DNA of 64,000 nt, taken from Paenibacillus oryzae (GTDB lineage: Bacteria > Bacillota > Bacilli > Paenibacillales > Paenibacillaceae). The number at the start of each line of letters is the position of its first letter. Positions within the stretch are counted from its first letter, which is position 1. The stretch lies in contig NZ_LYPA01000074.1 of NCBI RefSeq assembly GCF_001675045.1, forward strand, positions 34,455 through 98,454, read 5' to 3'. Shown here piece after piece: positions 25,130 through 34,290 of this stretch. The position numbers were made by a program, and so were the translations under genes. The notes beneath the pieces are model-generated. The model searched no databases. It was not told where the DNA came from and saw nothing but the letters and a program-made list of their open reading frames with translations.

Positions 25130-25804
25130 TTAACGGTAATAGGACGTAGTTAACGGAACAAAGGCAAAGCTGTTATCTTTAATGTCGTAATGGACATACA
25201 ACGACTCTACGCCCCCAATGTCCGCTTCAATGGTAACCAGCCCGTCTTCGACTTTAACAACATCCACCTGCTTCAGGATGATATCGTTGTCGCTATCCCT
25301 GATCTCCATTTTTTCGATATCCTCGCCAATGGCTGCAATTTGAAGATAGAGCTTTTGATGCTCCTTTTTAGGATAAAGCATAAAGCTGCCGCCGCGGCTT
25401 CCCTTTCCGTTATCGAAGTAAGCCTCTTTATAATCAATGCCTTTGTACGTCGTCTGATCCGGGTCCTTGGTATGGTACATATTATCAAAGCCTTGAGCTA
25501 TTGCCGTACCGTCCACCTTTTCGCCAAGAGTGATGGTTTTGGTTTCATTGTCGTAATCGACCGCTACGCCCAGAGCGTCCGAGATGGCTCGAATAGGAAC
25601 GTAGTTGGAGTCCTTATAATTAATTGGAACGATGGCGTTGCCCTTGGCATCCTTCAATTGAATCGGCGAGCCGTCAACTTTAACCTTGATTTCAGGATTC
25701 AAAAATGCCTTGATTTCCTGCATTTTGGTCGCAGCCAGCGCCCCCGTCCCCATACTGAGCAGCATCGCAGCGCTTATGCCAGCAATAATTACGCTTTTTT
25801 TCAA
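25130..25804 (-). CDS. Copper amine oxidase N-terminal (stalk) domain secreted protein
   Basis: 224 residues with a signal peptide (KKSVIIAGISAAMLLSMGTGALAA), then a stalk domain in which PINYKDSNYVPIRAISDALG and VDYDNETKTITLG are the typical repeat signature. The C-terminal half is a beta-rich domain I do not recognise. Stalk-domain proteins are abundant in Paenibacillus envelopes and usually have structural or binding roles; no enzyme activity is implied. The start is TTG with GGGAG upstream. It appears to be a single gene. Confidence 0.82.
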   Translation of the reverse strand: MKKSVIIAGISAAMLLSMGTGALAATKMQEIKAFLNPEIKVKVDGSPIQLKDAKGNAIVPINYKDSNYVPIRAISDALGVAVDYDNETKTITLGEKVDGTAIAQGFDNMYHTKDPDQTTYKGIDYKEAYFDNGKGSRGGSFMLYPKKEHQKLYLQIAAIGEDIEKMEIRDSDNDIILKQVDVVKVEDGLVTIEADIGGVESLYVHYDIKDNSFAFVPLTTSYYR

Positions 25805-25984
25805 GATTTCTCACTCTCCCGCAGCTTCGATTATGTTTAAACGTGATAATCGTACAAGAGAAAAAGAGGAAATTCAAGTAGCTGCGGTTGTATCTGGGTA
25901 GTCCCTATTTCTTATTTTTACCTGATATCGTTCATTTTTCAGCTCACCGCACGGACTGCCGCCCTATTTGTATGTCCTTTTGTC

Positions 25985-27022
25985 TTATCCCTCTGCCTTA
26001 TCCTTTTGTCTTAAAGCCTCGTTTTTATCGGCAAAACGTTCATTATGGGAAGAGACGCCCGCCATCTTGGATTCCGTTGGGTCAATATATAATTTGGCGC
26101 TATTTACAGCAAGCACAGCGTCATTAAAAGCGCCGGCAATAAGTCTTATTTTGCCTTCATTCGTTACAATATCGCCTGCGCCGAATATACCCGGCATACT
26201 GGTGCACATGTTAGGCGTAACCGAAACTCCATATTCCTCGCAGCTTAATCCCCACTCCAGAATGGCTCCGCCAAAATTTCTTTCATATCCATGATTGACG
26301 AGCACCTCATCCACTTCAACGTCCAGCTCTTCCCTGGAATCAACATGCTGCAACGTAACATGGTGTATTTTATTTTTATTGCCGTGCAGGCGGGATACGA
26401 TATAAGGCACATAGGCTGTTGCTACAGCTTTCATACGTGTGACAGAAGCTTCAAAAGCGCTAAAGTCGTCCCGTCTGTGAACAACGTACACAGCTTTGGC
26501 TATGTTGGCAATTTCAATGGCCCAATCAACCGCTGAATCGCCTCCGCCGGATATAAGCACTGCTTTATCCTTAAACCTGTCCAGGCTCGTTACCGTATAG
26601 TGAAGATTGTTAAGCTCATAACGATCGGCGCCTTCAACGGTCAGCTTTTGGATGCTCGTAATGCCGCGTCCGGTAGCCAATATAATTGTTTTTGTATAAT
26701 GCTTTTCTCCCGTATTGGCGGTAAGAATAAAAATACCGTCATCCCGCTTCTCCATTCCGACCACCTCTTGTCCAAAAACGATAACGGGGTCGAAGGTGCT
26801 GGCCTGTTTTATCAAGGAATGAATAATGGCTTCGCATCGAATCGGCTCAATTCCGCCTACATCCCATACCAGCTTTTCCGGGTAGGTTCGCATAAAGCCG
26901 CCCAGTTCATGCTTTGCTTCAATTAATTTTGTTTTCATTTCCCGCATTCCACTATAAAAAGCAGCATACATTCCGGCAGGGCCGCCGCCTATAATAATGA
27001 CATCATAAATATCCTGCTTCAT
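25985..27022 (-). CDS. Ferredoxin/flavodoxin-NADP reductase-like flavoprotein (YumC type)
   Basis: 345 residues, thioredoxin-reductase-like fold without the CxxC pair: FAD site IIIGGGPAGMYAAFYSG, LGGFMRTYPEKLVWDVGG, NADPH site LISGGGDSAVDWAI, and the C-terminal FAD motif GAGDIVTNEGKIRLIAGA. These place it with type-2 ferredoxin-NADP reductases. It starts one base after the stop of the siderophore-binding lipoprotein, so it probably helps reduce and release iron from the imported siderophore; that role is inferred from position. Confidence 0.88.
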   Translation of the reverse strand: MKQDIYDVIIIGGGPAGMYAAFYSGMREMKTKLIEAKHELGGFMRTYPEKLVWDVGGIEPIRCEAIIHSLIKQASTFDPVIVFGQEVVGMEKRDDGIFILTANTGEKHYTKTIILATGRGITSIQKLTVEGADRYELNNLHYTVTSLDRFKDKAVLISGGGDSAVDWAIEIANIAKAVYVVHRRDDFSAFEASVTRMKAVATAYVPYIVSRLHGNKNKIHHVTLQHVDSREELDVEVDEVLVNHGYERNFGGAILEWGLSCEEYGVSVTPNMCTSMPGIFGAGDIVTNEGKIRLIAGAFNDAVLAVNSAKLYIDPTESKMAGVSSHNERFADKNEALRQKDKAEG

Positions 27023-27973
27023 TTAGCGCACCAGCTTTTCTACTAAGTAGTCAAGAAATAGAGGAGTGCCGACCAAGCCTTCGCCAACTACAAAATCTGC
27101 CGTTTTAAGCGGGTATACATTTCCTTTTTTTACAGCCTCCATAGCTTTCCAGAGAGGGCTGCTTTCTAATTCCTTCATGGATTCCTCGCTGCTGTAATTT
27201 TGCATTTGGCGCTGCTCCACAAAAATATGGTCCGCGTCAAGCTCTGGCAGCACCTCCAGTGACATAGGCGTAAACCAGGTATCATTATCCTTCAACATCG
27301 TTGGTATATTCAGTTCAAGCTGTCTATACAGCATGTCGCTGCCGGGGCTGTCCTTTTCGGTGCCCAAAACACGATATTGCTTTTGTTCTACGCGCAAAAC
27401 GAGAATTTTTTCATCGCCGATAGCCTTGTGCAGCTTTTCTTTAGTTTCTTCTATTTTTTGCCGGTACTTCTGAAGCGCAAGCCCGGCTTCTTTTTCTTTA
27501 TGGAACAGCTCGCCCAGCACGGGAACAAAATCAGGGATAGCAATGCCGGCATCAACAGCAACCGTTGGAGCAATTTTACTTAAAGCCTCGTATTTTTTTT
27601 CATCAATGGCTGCGCCTTGAGCAATAATGAGATCCGGCGCCGCTTCAAGAATGAGCTCGAAATTTTCTTCATATTGCTGGACCTGAATCATTTTGACCTT
27701 ATTTTCATTAAATATCTTCGGGCGGTATTCCGGTTCGATTTCCTCTACAAGGGTAACCATTTGGGGGATTACGCCAATCTCGATTAAATTTTCAGCATAG
27801 CTTGAGGTCAGCACCAGCATATTTTCAGGCTTGGCAGGAATGGTCACTTCACCAAAGACATCCTTTACAACACGTGTTTCAGGTTCGCCTTTGCTCTCCG
27901 CAGCTTTTGTTGAGCAAGCCGCTATCATTAATACAACGAGCGTTAAAATCACATACAGCATGGTTTTTCTCAT
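27023..27973 (-). CDS. Siderophore ABC transporter substrate-binding lipoprotein
   Basis: A 316-residue FepB/FhuD-type (TroA-like, helical backbone) binding protein. Lipobox LMIAAC (Cys20) anchors it; the mature part shows TRVVKDVFGEVTIPAKPENM, DLIIAQGAAIDEKKYEALSK and DADHIFVEQRQMQNY. It captures ferric siderophore outside the membrane. A perfect Fur box is 22 bases before the start. The permease and ATPase genes are not adjacent, so it must use a transporter encoded elsewhere. Codes directly into the flavoprotein gene. Confidence 0.9.
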   Translation of the reverse strand: MRKTMLYVILTLVVLMIAACSTKAAESKGEPETRVVKDVFGEVTIPAKPENMLVLTSSYAENLIEIGVIPQMVTLVEEIEPEYRPKIFNENKVKMIQVQQYEENFELILEAAPDLIIAQGAAIDEKKYEALSKIAPTVAVDAGIAIPDFVPVLGELFHKEKEAGLALQKYRQKIEETKEKLHKAIGDEKILVLRVEQKQYRVLGTEKDSPGSDMLYRQLELNIPTMLKDNDTWFTPMSLEVLPELDADHIFVEQRQMQNYSSEESMKELESSPLWKAMEAVKKGNVYPLKTADFVVGEGLVGTPLFLDYLVEKLVR

Positions 27974-27995
27974 TACAATATATCCCCTTTTTATT

Positions 27996-28010
27996 TGATA
28001 ATGATTATCA
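27996..28010. promoter_or_regulatory. Fur box of the siderophore lipoprotein operon
   Basis: TGATAATGATTATCA is a perfect 15-base match to the Bacillus Fur consensus. It lies 22 bases before the lipoprotein start codon, where Fur would block transcription in iron-replete cells. Confidence 0.9.
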
Positions 28011-28072
28011 CTACCAAATTATAAAGAATAATGAGCTAACCTGCTATAGCGTAATGTGTCTTAAAAATTGGA

Positions 28073-29677
28073 TTATTGTGTTTCCGGGCAAGTGCTCCCC
28101 ATTATAAATGGTTCAATCTGCCCCAGCATTTTTCTTTTGCCAAATACGCTGCAATTATTAATCCATAAGCCTGTATCCACATATAAAACCCGTTTGTTTT
28201 TTACCGCATCCAGCTTGGCCCACTGCTCGCTTTTTTGCAAGGCTGCAAAGCTAAGATCAGCACTGTAATAATCCATGATTCGTTTTTCAACCAATAAATA
28301 ATCGGGATTTGCTTCCTCCAGCTGTTGTAACGAGCACGGATTGAAATATGGTTCGTTCGTGCGAAAAATGGCAGGCATTTGAAAGCCCATTTCATTGTAC
28401 AAAAGCAACGCCGCGTCGCAGGAAGACTCTCCTATGTAACGGTAACCCGATTCCTCTACGCGCAGATAAAGGACAGTAGAGTCAGTTGTTACTTTTCTTT
28501 GTATGCTGCTTTTAACAGCTTCCGTCTGCAGAGCCAGCTCCTTAATCATTTGCTCGGCTTTATTTTCCGAATTAAACAGCCGACCGAAATAACGAATAAC
28601 CATATTCAGATCGTCAGGCAGCCTGGTTATGACTGATGCAAAGGTCCGAAAATATTGCTTGATCTCTTCCGTTAAGTAAGCGCCAATAATCAAATCGGGC
28701 CGCCGATGCGCAATAATATTTTGTTGAATGATATATTGAGGCATTTCCAATAAGGTCACGCCATTTTCCAAAAATAAATCCTTCTGATAATCGGGGGTTA
28801 GCGATTTATTAACGACAACACAATCCGGCCTAACACCTAATGCAACTGCAATTTCTGCGTGTGCAGAGGAAAGAAAACAAATCCGGTATGTTGCGATATT
28901 TTGTTTGAATTGCTTGGGCGGACGGCCAACGATTGCTCTAAACTGCCGGCTAAAATATTGAGAATCGTCAAAACCCGCCTTTTTCGCAATGCTTCTAGTT
29001 AAATCCTCTGTAACAAGCAGCATTTCCTGGGCGCGTAATATCCGGTAACGAATCAAATATTCGATCGGAGTTTTCTGATATAGCCTGGTGAATATTTTGG
29101 AATAATACGAAGGACTATAACCGGCAATTGCCGCAAGATCCTCTCTTGCAATTAGTTGATTGTAGTTTTGCTGCATATAAGTAACCGTATTTTCCATTCG
29201 TTGTTCAAGTGTGTATTCATCTGTTTGTTGTTCTTGTTTTAATTCCTTTAACAGGCGGTACAAAATAAATTGCTTAATGGTTACGTTCAACTCGCCTATT
29301 GGTCCAGCGAGCGCTATACGAGCATCTGTCACCGCCATTTCAGGCACTTTTTGCATGTAAAAACCCGTCGCTGTATTTACGCTCCACTGGCAAATTGAGT
29401 TCATAGCTGTATCGTATACCTTAAAGCTAATGAGATAACCTGAAAAATCCAGTTGATTTGCAGAGGTTAGCCGGATGACGGCCCCTCTTTCTACAACCAT
29501 TAAATGACCAAAGCTGATATGCTCTTCATACCCATTAACAGTCAAGGCTGCCTGGCCATCCGCAACTAACAGAAGAGAAGCATTATCCAGCTGCTGGTCT
29601 GGTTGCTCAAATAACGCTTTTGCCAAATCTTTTATTTCGATGCAATGCATAAGCCAATCGGGATTGGAATCAAGCAT
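28073..29677 (-). CDS. AraC-family regulator fused to a siderophore-binding domain (Btr-like)
   Basis: About 534 residues. An N-terminal sensor-like region (1-155) is followed by two AraC helix-turn-helix units (about 165-265: IAREDLAAIAGYSPSYYSKI, DLTRSIAKKAGFDDSQYFSR) and a C-terminal TroA-like substrate-binding domain (about 275-530: HRRPDLIIGAYLTEEIKQYF, YLLVEKRIMDYYS). This is the layout of B. subtilis Btr, which activates siderophore uptake when it binds the ligand. It probably controls the adjacent lipoprotein-flavoprotein operon. I start at ATG 29677 because AAAGGAGAG is seven bases upstream; an in-frame extension to 29761 lacks a good site. Confidence 0.88.
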   Translation of the reverse strand: MLDSNPDWLMHCIEIKDLAKALFEQPDQQLDNASLLLVADGQAALTVNGYEEHISFGHLMVVERGAVIRLTSANQLDFSGYLISFKVYDTAMNSICQWSVNTATGFYMQKVPEMAVTDARIALAGPIGELNVTIKQFILYRLLKELKQEQQTDEYTLEQRMENTVTYMQQNYNQLIAREDLAAIAGYSPSYYSKIFTRLYQKTPIEYLIRYRILRAQEMLLVTEDLTRSIAKKAGFDDSQYFSRQFRAIVGRPPKQFKQNIATYRICFLSSAHAEIAVALGVRPDCVVVNKSLTPDYQKDLFLENGVTLLEMPQYIIQQNIIAHRRPDLIIGAYLTEEIKQYFRTFASVITRLPDDLNMVIRYFGRLFNSENKAEQMIKELALQTEAVKSSIQRKVTTDSTVLYLRVEESGYRYIGESSCDAALLLYNEMGFQMPAIFRTNEPYFNPCSLQQLEEANPDYLLVEKRIMDYYSADLSFAALQKSEQWAKLDAVKNKRVLYVDTGLWINNCSVFGKRKMLGQIEPFIMGSTCPETQ

Positions 29678-29870
29678 TTGGATGCTCTCCTTTGGTTCAT
29701 TGTTGATGAGACTTGGTGAGAAGCGAATGCCTTCCTCCCTATTGTAGTGCATAACCTGCAAAAATAAAGGACCTAAAAAAGGGCCCCTCCGTCATATGAC
29801 ATCGGGACGCCTCTGGCAAGCTATTTCCAGGACGTGCGCCCTGATCAAAATTCTATGCAGCTCATTATTC

Positions 29871-30827
29871 TTATGGCTGGCTCAGCGTATCTCCCTGTAC
29901 GGGATGAAGATCATTTTCCCATTTGACGCGCAGCGACTTGCTTGCAAACAAATCGTCGCCATCCGAGACCTGGAAATGCAGATGCGCTTCGCTTGAGTTG
30001 CCGGAATTGCCGCTTAGCCCAACGAGATCGCCTTTTTCCACCAAATCGCCAACCTTAACGGTCACGGAATCTTTTTTGAGATGGGCCAGATAGCTGAACT
30101 CTCCATCCCCATGATCAATGATGACGACATTGCCGGCCGGCTGCTTGTCATTCATTGTGCCTACCGGTTCATTGTCCGGAATATCGCTCACAACATGCAC
30201 GACCTTGCCGGCGTGGGGAGCCGTAATGTCCTTGCCGAAGGCGTAATAGCTTTCATTTTTCGTCGGATCGCCATTATAGGAGAAGCCGTCCTTCACCTGA
30301 ATCAAATCGTAGGCGTAGCGTTGGCTTTCATATTCATAATGATAATTCGCCATCACGTTTTCGCCGCCCCAGAATACAAACCAGTCCTCGGTCAGCGGCA
30401 AGGAATACGTAAGCTTGGTAAAGGCCTGATCACTTTCAGGATAGGTTTGCAGCGGCATCATCTTGAAGCCGATTATTTCCCCGTTTTCGGTCAAAATGAC
30501 GCTAATGCCTTTGCTCGTGTCCTCATTTTTCCACGTTTTGTAATGGCTGTTGTTCAGCTTCAGCTCCGACACGTCATGCCAAGCCTTCACATCTTCGCTA
30601 AAGCCCTTTACGGCTTTACTAAAGTCGCTCCTTGAAAATTCCTTGCGAAAATCGGCGCTTAAGCCATCATAAATCCGGTCGTATTCTCCTGCTTCAACCG
30701 CGCCGATAATTTCATTTGGAGGAATAATGACCGTTTCCTCTGACTCTCCGCCCCCACAGCCTGCCAGCAATAGACTTGCGCCAATACACAGCGCCATTCC
30801 CTTTATTGCCAATAACCCTTTTTTCAT
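29871..30827 (-). CDS. M23-family peptidase lipoprotein
   Basis: A 318-residue exported protein: lipobox LLLAGC (Cys23), an N-terminal DUF3887-like domain (about 35-135, AGEYDRIYDGLSADFRKEF), and a LytM/M23 metallopeptidase domain (about 180-315) with RYAYDLI, HGDGEFSYLAHL and the zinc motif HLHFQV. The first ligand His of the canonical HxxxD is replaced (YAYD), as in several Bacillota members, so activity is uncertain. It probably trims peptidoglycan or regulates such enzymes. GGAGG precedes ATG 30827. Divergent from a two-component system. Confidence 0.86.
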   Translation of the reverse strand: MKKGLLAIKGMALCIGASLLLAGCGGGESEETVIIPPNEIIGAVEAGEYDRIYDGLSADFRKEFSRSDFSKAVKGFSEDVKAWHDVSELKLNNSHYKTWKNEDTSKGISVILTENGEIIGFKMMPLQTYPESDQAFTKLTYSLPLTEDWFVFWGGENVMANYHYEYESQRYAYDLIQVKDGFSYNGDPTKNESYYAFGKDITAPHAGKVVHVVSDIPDNEPVGTMNDKQPAGNVVIIDHGDGEFSYLAHLKKDSVTVKVGDLVEKGDLVGLSGNSGNSSEAHLHFQVSDGDDLFASKSLRVKWENDLHPVQGDTLSQP

Positions 30828-30914
30828 CTCCGGTTCCTCCATTCGCTTGCGTATTTCATACTCTTTGCTTACAACCTAAATGTAGCAAACGTACCTTGTC
30901 GCTAACGTAACAAT

Positions 30915-30954
30915 GTCTTAACGCAAGCTTATTTATTGCCGAAAAAGTTAAGAC
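30915..30954. promoter_or_regulatory. Inverted repeat in the M23 / two-component intergenic region
   Basis: GTCTTAAC (30915-30922) and GTTAAGAC (30947-30954) are exact inverted copies 24 bases apart, with related TTAAC/GTTAA elements around them. They are candidate binding sites for the OmpR-type regulator encoded next to them, which might control both divergent units. Confidence 0.4.
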
Positions 30955-31063
30955 TCCGTTAATACAGCCTCAGTCCCTGCGTGTACGCGTCATGTTACAA
31001 TATACCTATAATCCGTTTATAAGGCATCTGCTAATAAGACTTGCTCCAACAGGAGGCTTAATC

Positions 31064-31813
31064 ATGAATGATACCCCCATTTTGCTCGTGGACGACGAAC
31101 AAGCTTTAATTCAATTATTAGATACCGTTTTCCGAAAAGAGGGATTTTCACATATAGACCATGCGGCAACAGCCGAAGAAGCCATTGAAGCTTGCCGCCG
31201 CAAAAGCTACGGCGTCATTGTGCTGGATGTAACGCTGCCAGGCATGAGCGGCATAGAGGCATGTCCGTTTATTCGCAGCTTGACGGATGCCCCCATCCTA
31301 TTCCTCAGCGCACGCTCAACCGACTTTGACAAGCTTTCCGGGTTTGCCGTAGGAGGCGATGATTATGTAACCAAGCCTTTTAACCCGCTTGAGATCGTAG
31401 CCCGGATCAGATCGCTTATCCGCCGCAGCGGCGGCGCTGTCTCCCCACAGATTCAGCAGGAAGCTGCAAGGGCTGGCTGCTACGACTTCGGCAGGTTTCA
31501 GGTGGATGAGCACGCAGTCGAGCTGATTGTAGAAAATCGGTACATGCCTTGCCCTCCTCTTGTATTCCAGCTGCTGCTCTTTTTTGTCAAAAATCCAAAT
31601 CGGGTTTTTACAAAAAGCGAGCTATACGAGCGGGTGTGGGGAGATCACAGCATATCCGACGATAATACGGTCATGGTTCATATTCACCGGATTCGGGAAC
31701 GAATTGAACAAGATCCGGCACGGCCGGAATTTTTAGTGAACGTCAGGGGCATGGGCTACAAGCTGGTGAAAAAAACAACGGAGTATCGCGACGAGGAGAA
31801 ATCAGCGCCATGA
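31064..31813 (+). CDS. OmpR/PhoB-family response regulator
   Basis: 249 residues with a receiver domain (acidic pocket DDE near 10-12, phospho-acceptor Asp in VIVLDVTLPGMSG, Lys in YVTKPF) and a C-terminal winged helix (about 150-240: NPNRVFTKSELYERVWG, DDNTVMVHIHRIRERIEQ, VNVRGMGYKLV). AGGAGG lies seven bases before ATG 31064. The stop overlaps the kinase start by four bases. Its targets are unknown; the divergent M23 lipoprotein is a candidate. Confidence 0.93.
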   Translation: MNDTPILLVDDEQALIQLLDTVFRKEGFSHIDHAATAEEAIEACRRKSYGVIVLDVTLPGMSGIEACPFIRSLTDAPILFLSARSTDFDKLSGFAVGGDDYVTKPFNPLEIVARIRSLIRRSGGAVSPQIQQEAARAGCYDFGRFQVDEHAVELIVENRYMPCPPLVFQLLLFFVKNPNRVFTKSELYERVWGDHSISDDNTVMVHIHRIRERIEQDPARPEFLVNVRGMGYKLVKKTTEYRDEEKSAP

Positions 31814-33576
31814 ATATTAAGTGGCGTCTCGCCCTAAAGCTTGCAGCGGGGCTTCTGGTTGTTGGAGTAATTTTGCTGGTGCTGGGCGGCTTTATCCTCA
31901 ATTGGGGCACCGACAGGCTGAACCGGCTGGAGGCAACCCGCCAGTTCGAGAGCGCTGGCCTGTACCAGCTGGTTCAGACGCTCCAGCAGGATGGGGGAAC
32001 GATTCGTTTTGACCCTGAATTGCTGGCAATGGTAAGGGAGACCAACGGCTGGCTGCAGCGGATTGATGGGGAAGGCAAGGTGATCGACTCCTATCTCGCT
32101 CCCCCCGATGTCCCATCCTCCTACGGTCCGGGCGAGCTAACCTCGTATTGGCTTGGACGAACACCGTTTCGTTACCAGCTATACTTATGGATACAGGATA
32201 AAGACGGCGTCACGCATACGCTGCTTTATGGCAAAAAAAATGATAATGACTTGCTGCTCAAGAGCATAGTCGAGACAGTCAAACAAAATAACGAAAGGCT
32301 GGAGCTTCCTCCCAAGCTCGCCCGAACCCTTGAAGACAGCCAGTCATGGCTTCAGCTTCTGGATGATAACGGCAAGCAAATCGCATCGTTTAATGCGCCG
32401 AAAGAAGCCCTGACCCAGTTCTCCCTTCAGGAAATGGCTCTGCGCGCCGTCTATCCCGACCGCTATGGAAGCAGCCTGATGACGCAATACGAACCGGACA
32501 GCGGTTTGACCTGGGTATTAAGCACGCCGCTGGATAACAAGGCGCCAGGGCGGAAGCCGCTTATTCAGCCTGATTTTGCTATTTTGCTTGCAACAACCGG
32601 GATGCTGATTGCATCCTCCATGATTGTTTACGCCTTATTCGCCTGGTGGTTCGGGCAGCATTCCGGCGTGCCTGTTCTTCATATGATGAATTGGCTGAAG
32701 GCTCTGGGCAGTGGAAGCTATGCCGAGCCTGCGGGAGCAAACGGAAGGCCCCGAAGCATCAGCGCTGTCGGCAAACGCAGAAGGCGTTATCGTCTTTATG
32801 GAGATGTTATGGATTCGCTGGAATCGTTGACGCGAACGCTTATCAGGGATGCGAAGGGACGGGAAGAGACGGAAAAAAACCGAAACGAGTGGATTGCGGG
32901 CGTATCCCATGATTTAAAAACGCCGCTTGCTGCCATTAAGGGATACGCCCATATGCTGGAAAACCCTGCCTATGATTGGTCAGCGGAGGAAATGCGCTCC
33001 TTTGCCCGCGTCATGCTGGATAAATCCACTCACATGGAAGGACTCATTAGCGATTTGACCTTGGTCTATCAGCTGCAAAGCGGGGCCGTTCCTCCATCTC
33101 TTGATGAGGTGGAGCTAAACGCCTATATTCCGGAGACATTGTACGGTGCGGGCATCACGCCCGACAATCAAGCCTCCCGAATTCTGTTCCTGCCGGCAGA
33201 GGAGCCTGTTAAGCTGCATATTTACAAGCCCTGGTTCCAGAGAATAGTCGATAATTTGACTGCCAACGCCTTTTTGCATAATTCCAGCTCCACTACGCTG
33301 ACTGTATCCGTGTCTGTCTCGGAAGAAGGCGATAAACAACTCATTTTTGCCGATAACGGAGAAGGCATGGACGAGCAGACCATGGCACGGCTGTTTGAGC
33401 GTTATTACAGAGGGACGGACACAGAAAGCTCGCCTGAGGGCACCGGGCTTGGCATGGCTGTGACTAAAGCGCTGGTCGAGGTACAAGGCGGAGCAATAGC
33501 CGTAGAAAGCGGCAAATCTAAAGGCACAACGATTACCCTTGTTTGGCAATCGGACAAAAGCCCAGCTAACCTCTAA
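31810..33576 (+). CDS. Sensor histidine kinase
   Basis: 588 residues. A first membrane helix (about 10-32), an extracellular sensor region (about 33-250), a second helix (about 255-280), a linker, then the HisKA domain with EWIAGVSHDLKTPLAAIKG and a HATPase domain with N-box DNLTANAFLHN, LIFADNGEGMDE and GTGLGMAVTKAL. It phosphorylates the coupled OmpR-type regulator. The stimulus is unknown; the sensor region shows two internally similar halves (around NGWLQRIDGEGKVIDSY and QSWLQLLDDNGKQIASF), which suggests a duplicated sensing unit. Confidence 0.92.
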   Translation: MNIKWRLALKLAAGLLVVGVILLVLGGFILNWGTDRLNRLEATRQFESAGLYQLVQTLQQDGGTIRFDPELLAMVRETNGWLQRIDGEGKVIDSYLAPPDVPSSYGPGELTSYWLGRTPFRYQLYLWIQDKDGVTHTLLYGKKNDNDLLLKSIVETVKQNNERLELPPKLARTLEDSQSWLQLLDDNGKQIASFNAPKEALTQFSLQEMALRAVYPDRYGSSLMTQYEPDSGLTWVLSTPLDNKAPGRKPLIQPDFAILLATTGMLIASSMIVYALFAWWFGQHSGVPVLHMMNWLKALGSGSYAEPAGANGRPRSISAVGKRRRRYRLYGDVMDSLESLTRTLIRDAKGREETEKNRNEWIAGVSHDLKTPLAAIKGYAHMLENPAYDWSAEEMRSFARVMLDKSTHMEGLISDLTLVYQLQSGAVPPSLDEVELNAYIPETLYGAGITPDNQASRILFLPAEEPVKLHIYKPWFQRIVDNLTANAFLHNSSSTTLTVSVSVSEEGDKQLIFADNGEGMDEQTMARLFERYYRGTDTESSPEGTGLGMAVTKALVEVQGGAIAVESGKSKGTTITLVWQSDKSPANL

Positions 33577-33621
33577 TATGGTCTTGCGTATGATGCAGCT
33601 CTCGATATCTTTTTTAATTAA

Positions 33622-33651
33622 TTGCTAGACATGGGATAAATGTACTAAGAT
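33622..33651 (+). promoter_or_regulatory. SigA-type promoter candidate for the TM2 gene
   Basis: TTGCTA (33622-33627) and TAAGAT (33646-33651) with an 18-base spacer lie 50 bases before the TM2 gene start. Confidence 0.45.
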
Positions 33652-33702
33652 AAAGAATATAGAAACTATAATCAGACACGGGATACAAAAAGGAGATTTA
33701 TT

Positions 33703-34152
33703 ATGACAACAAAACATTGTTTTTCCTGCGGAGCGCCCGTTGCGCCTAAAGCCGCACATTGTTCAAATTGCGGCGCAAAGCTGGCCGGCAATCCGTCTTC
33801 ATACCCGTCTGCGCCACCGCCGCCTCCGCCACAGGAATGGTTTAGCCAGCAGCAAGCCCAACAGCAGCCTTACGGCAACCAGCAATATCAGCAGCAGCCC
33901 TATGGGAATCAGCCATACGGCTACTCCCAGCCTCCCGTCTATTACAATCAGAAAAACAAAATCGTTGCCGGTTTGCTAGGCATCTTCCTGGGCGGATTTG
34001 GCATCCATAAGTTTTACCTGGGCAGAATCGGCTGGGGCATCGTGTATTTGTTGTTTTGCTGGACTTCTATTCCGGCTTTTATCGGCTTTATCGAAGGTAT
34101 TATTTATTTGGCCTCCAATGATCACAACTTCCATATGAAATACAGCAGATAA
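33703..34152 (+). CDS. Zinc-ribbon and TM2-domain membrane protein
   Basis: 149 residues. An N-terminal zinc ribbon (CFSCGAPVAPKAAHCSNCG, cysteines at about 6, 9, 20 and 23), a Pro/Gln/Tyr-rich linker (about 33-82, PYGNQQYQQQPYGNQPYG) and a C-terminal TM2 domain with two helices (KNKIVAGLLGIFLGGFGIHK; then a second around IVYLLFCWTSIPAFIGF). The function of this family is unknown. AAGGAG precedes the start. It stands alone. Confidence 0.85.
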   Translation: MTTKHCFSCGAPVAPKAAHCSNCGAKLAGNPSSYPSAPPPPPPQEWFSQQQAQQQPYGNQQYQQQPYGNQPYGYSQPPVYYNQKNKIVAGLLGIFLGGFGIHKFYLGRIGWGIVYLLFCWTSIPAFIGFIEGIIYLASNDHNFHMKYSR

Positions 34153-34225
34153 GGATGCATTTGATATACCCGATTGCCCTTTATGCAGGAGCGTGCGCAG
34201 CCAAAGGGCGGCTTAAACCAAAAAG

Positions 34226-34265
34226 AAGAGGGAGAAACCAGCCATAAGGCTCGTATCTCCCTCTT
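34226..34265. terminator. Bidirectional terminator between TM2 gene and mcp
   Basis: AAGAGGGAGA (34226-34235) pairs with TCTCCCTCTT (34256-34265), with an inner GCC/GGC pair in the loop, A-rich on the left and T-rich on the right. It serves the convergent TM2 gene and the mcp end of the chemotaxis operon. Confidence 0.75.
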
Positions 34266-34290
34266 TCCCTATCTCGCTGCTGTCTGTTCT

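Noticed and set aside
29762-29870. GGGGCCC palindrome and A/T runs between the M23 and Btr-like genes
   Set aside because: Too short for a stable hairpin and no regulatory motif matches.
30992-31063. Longer N terminus for the OmpR-type regulator
   Set aside because: AGGAGG seven bases before ATG 31064 and the normal receiver start (MNDTPILLVDDE) show that the upstream codons are leader sequence.
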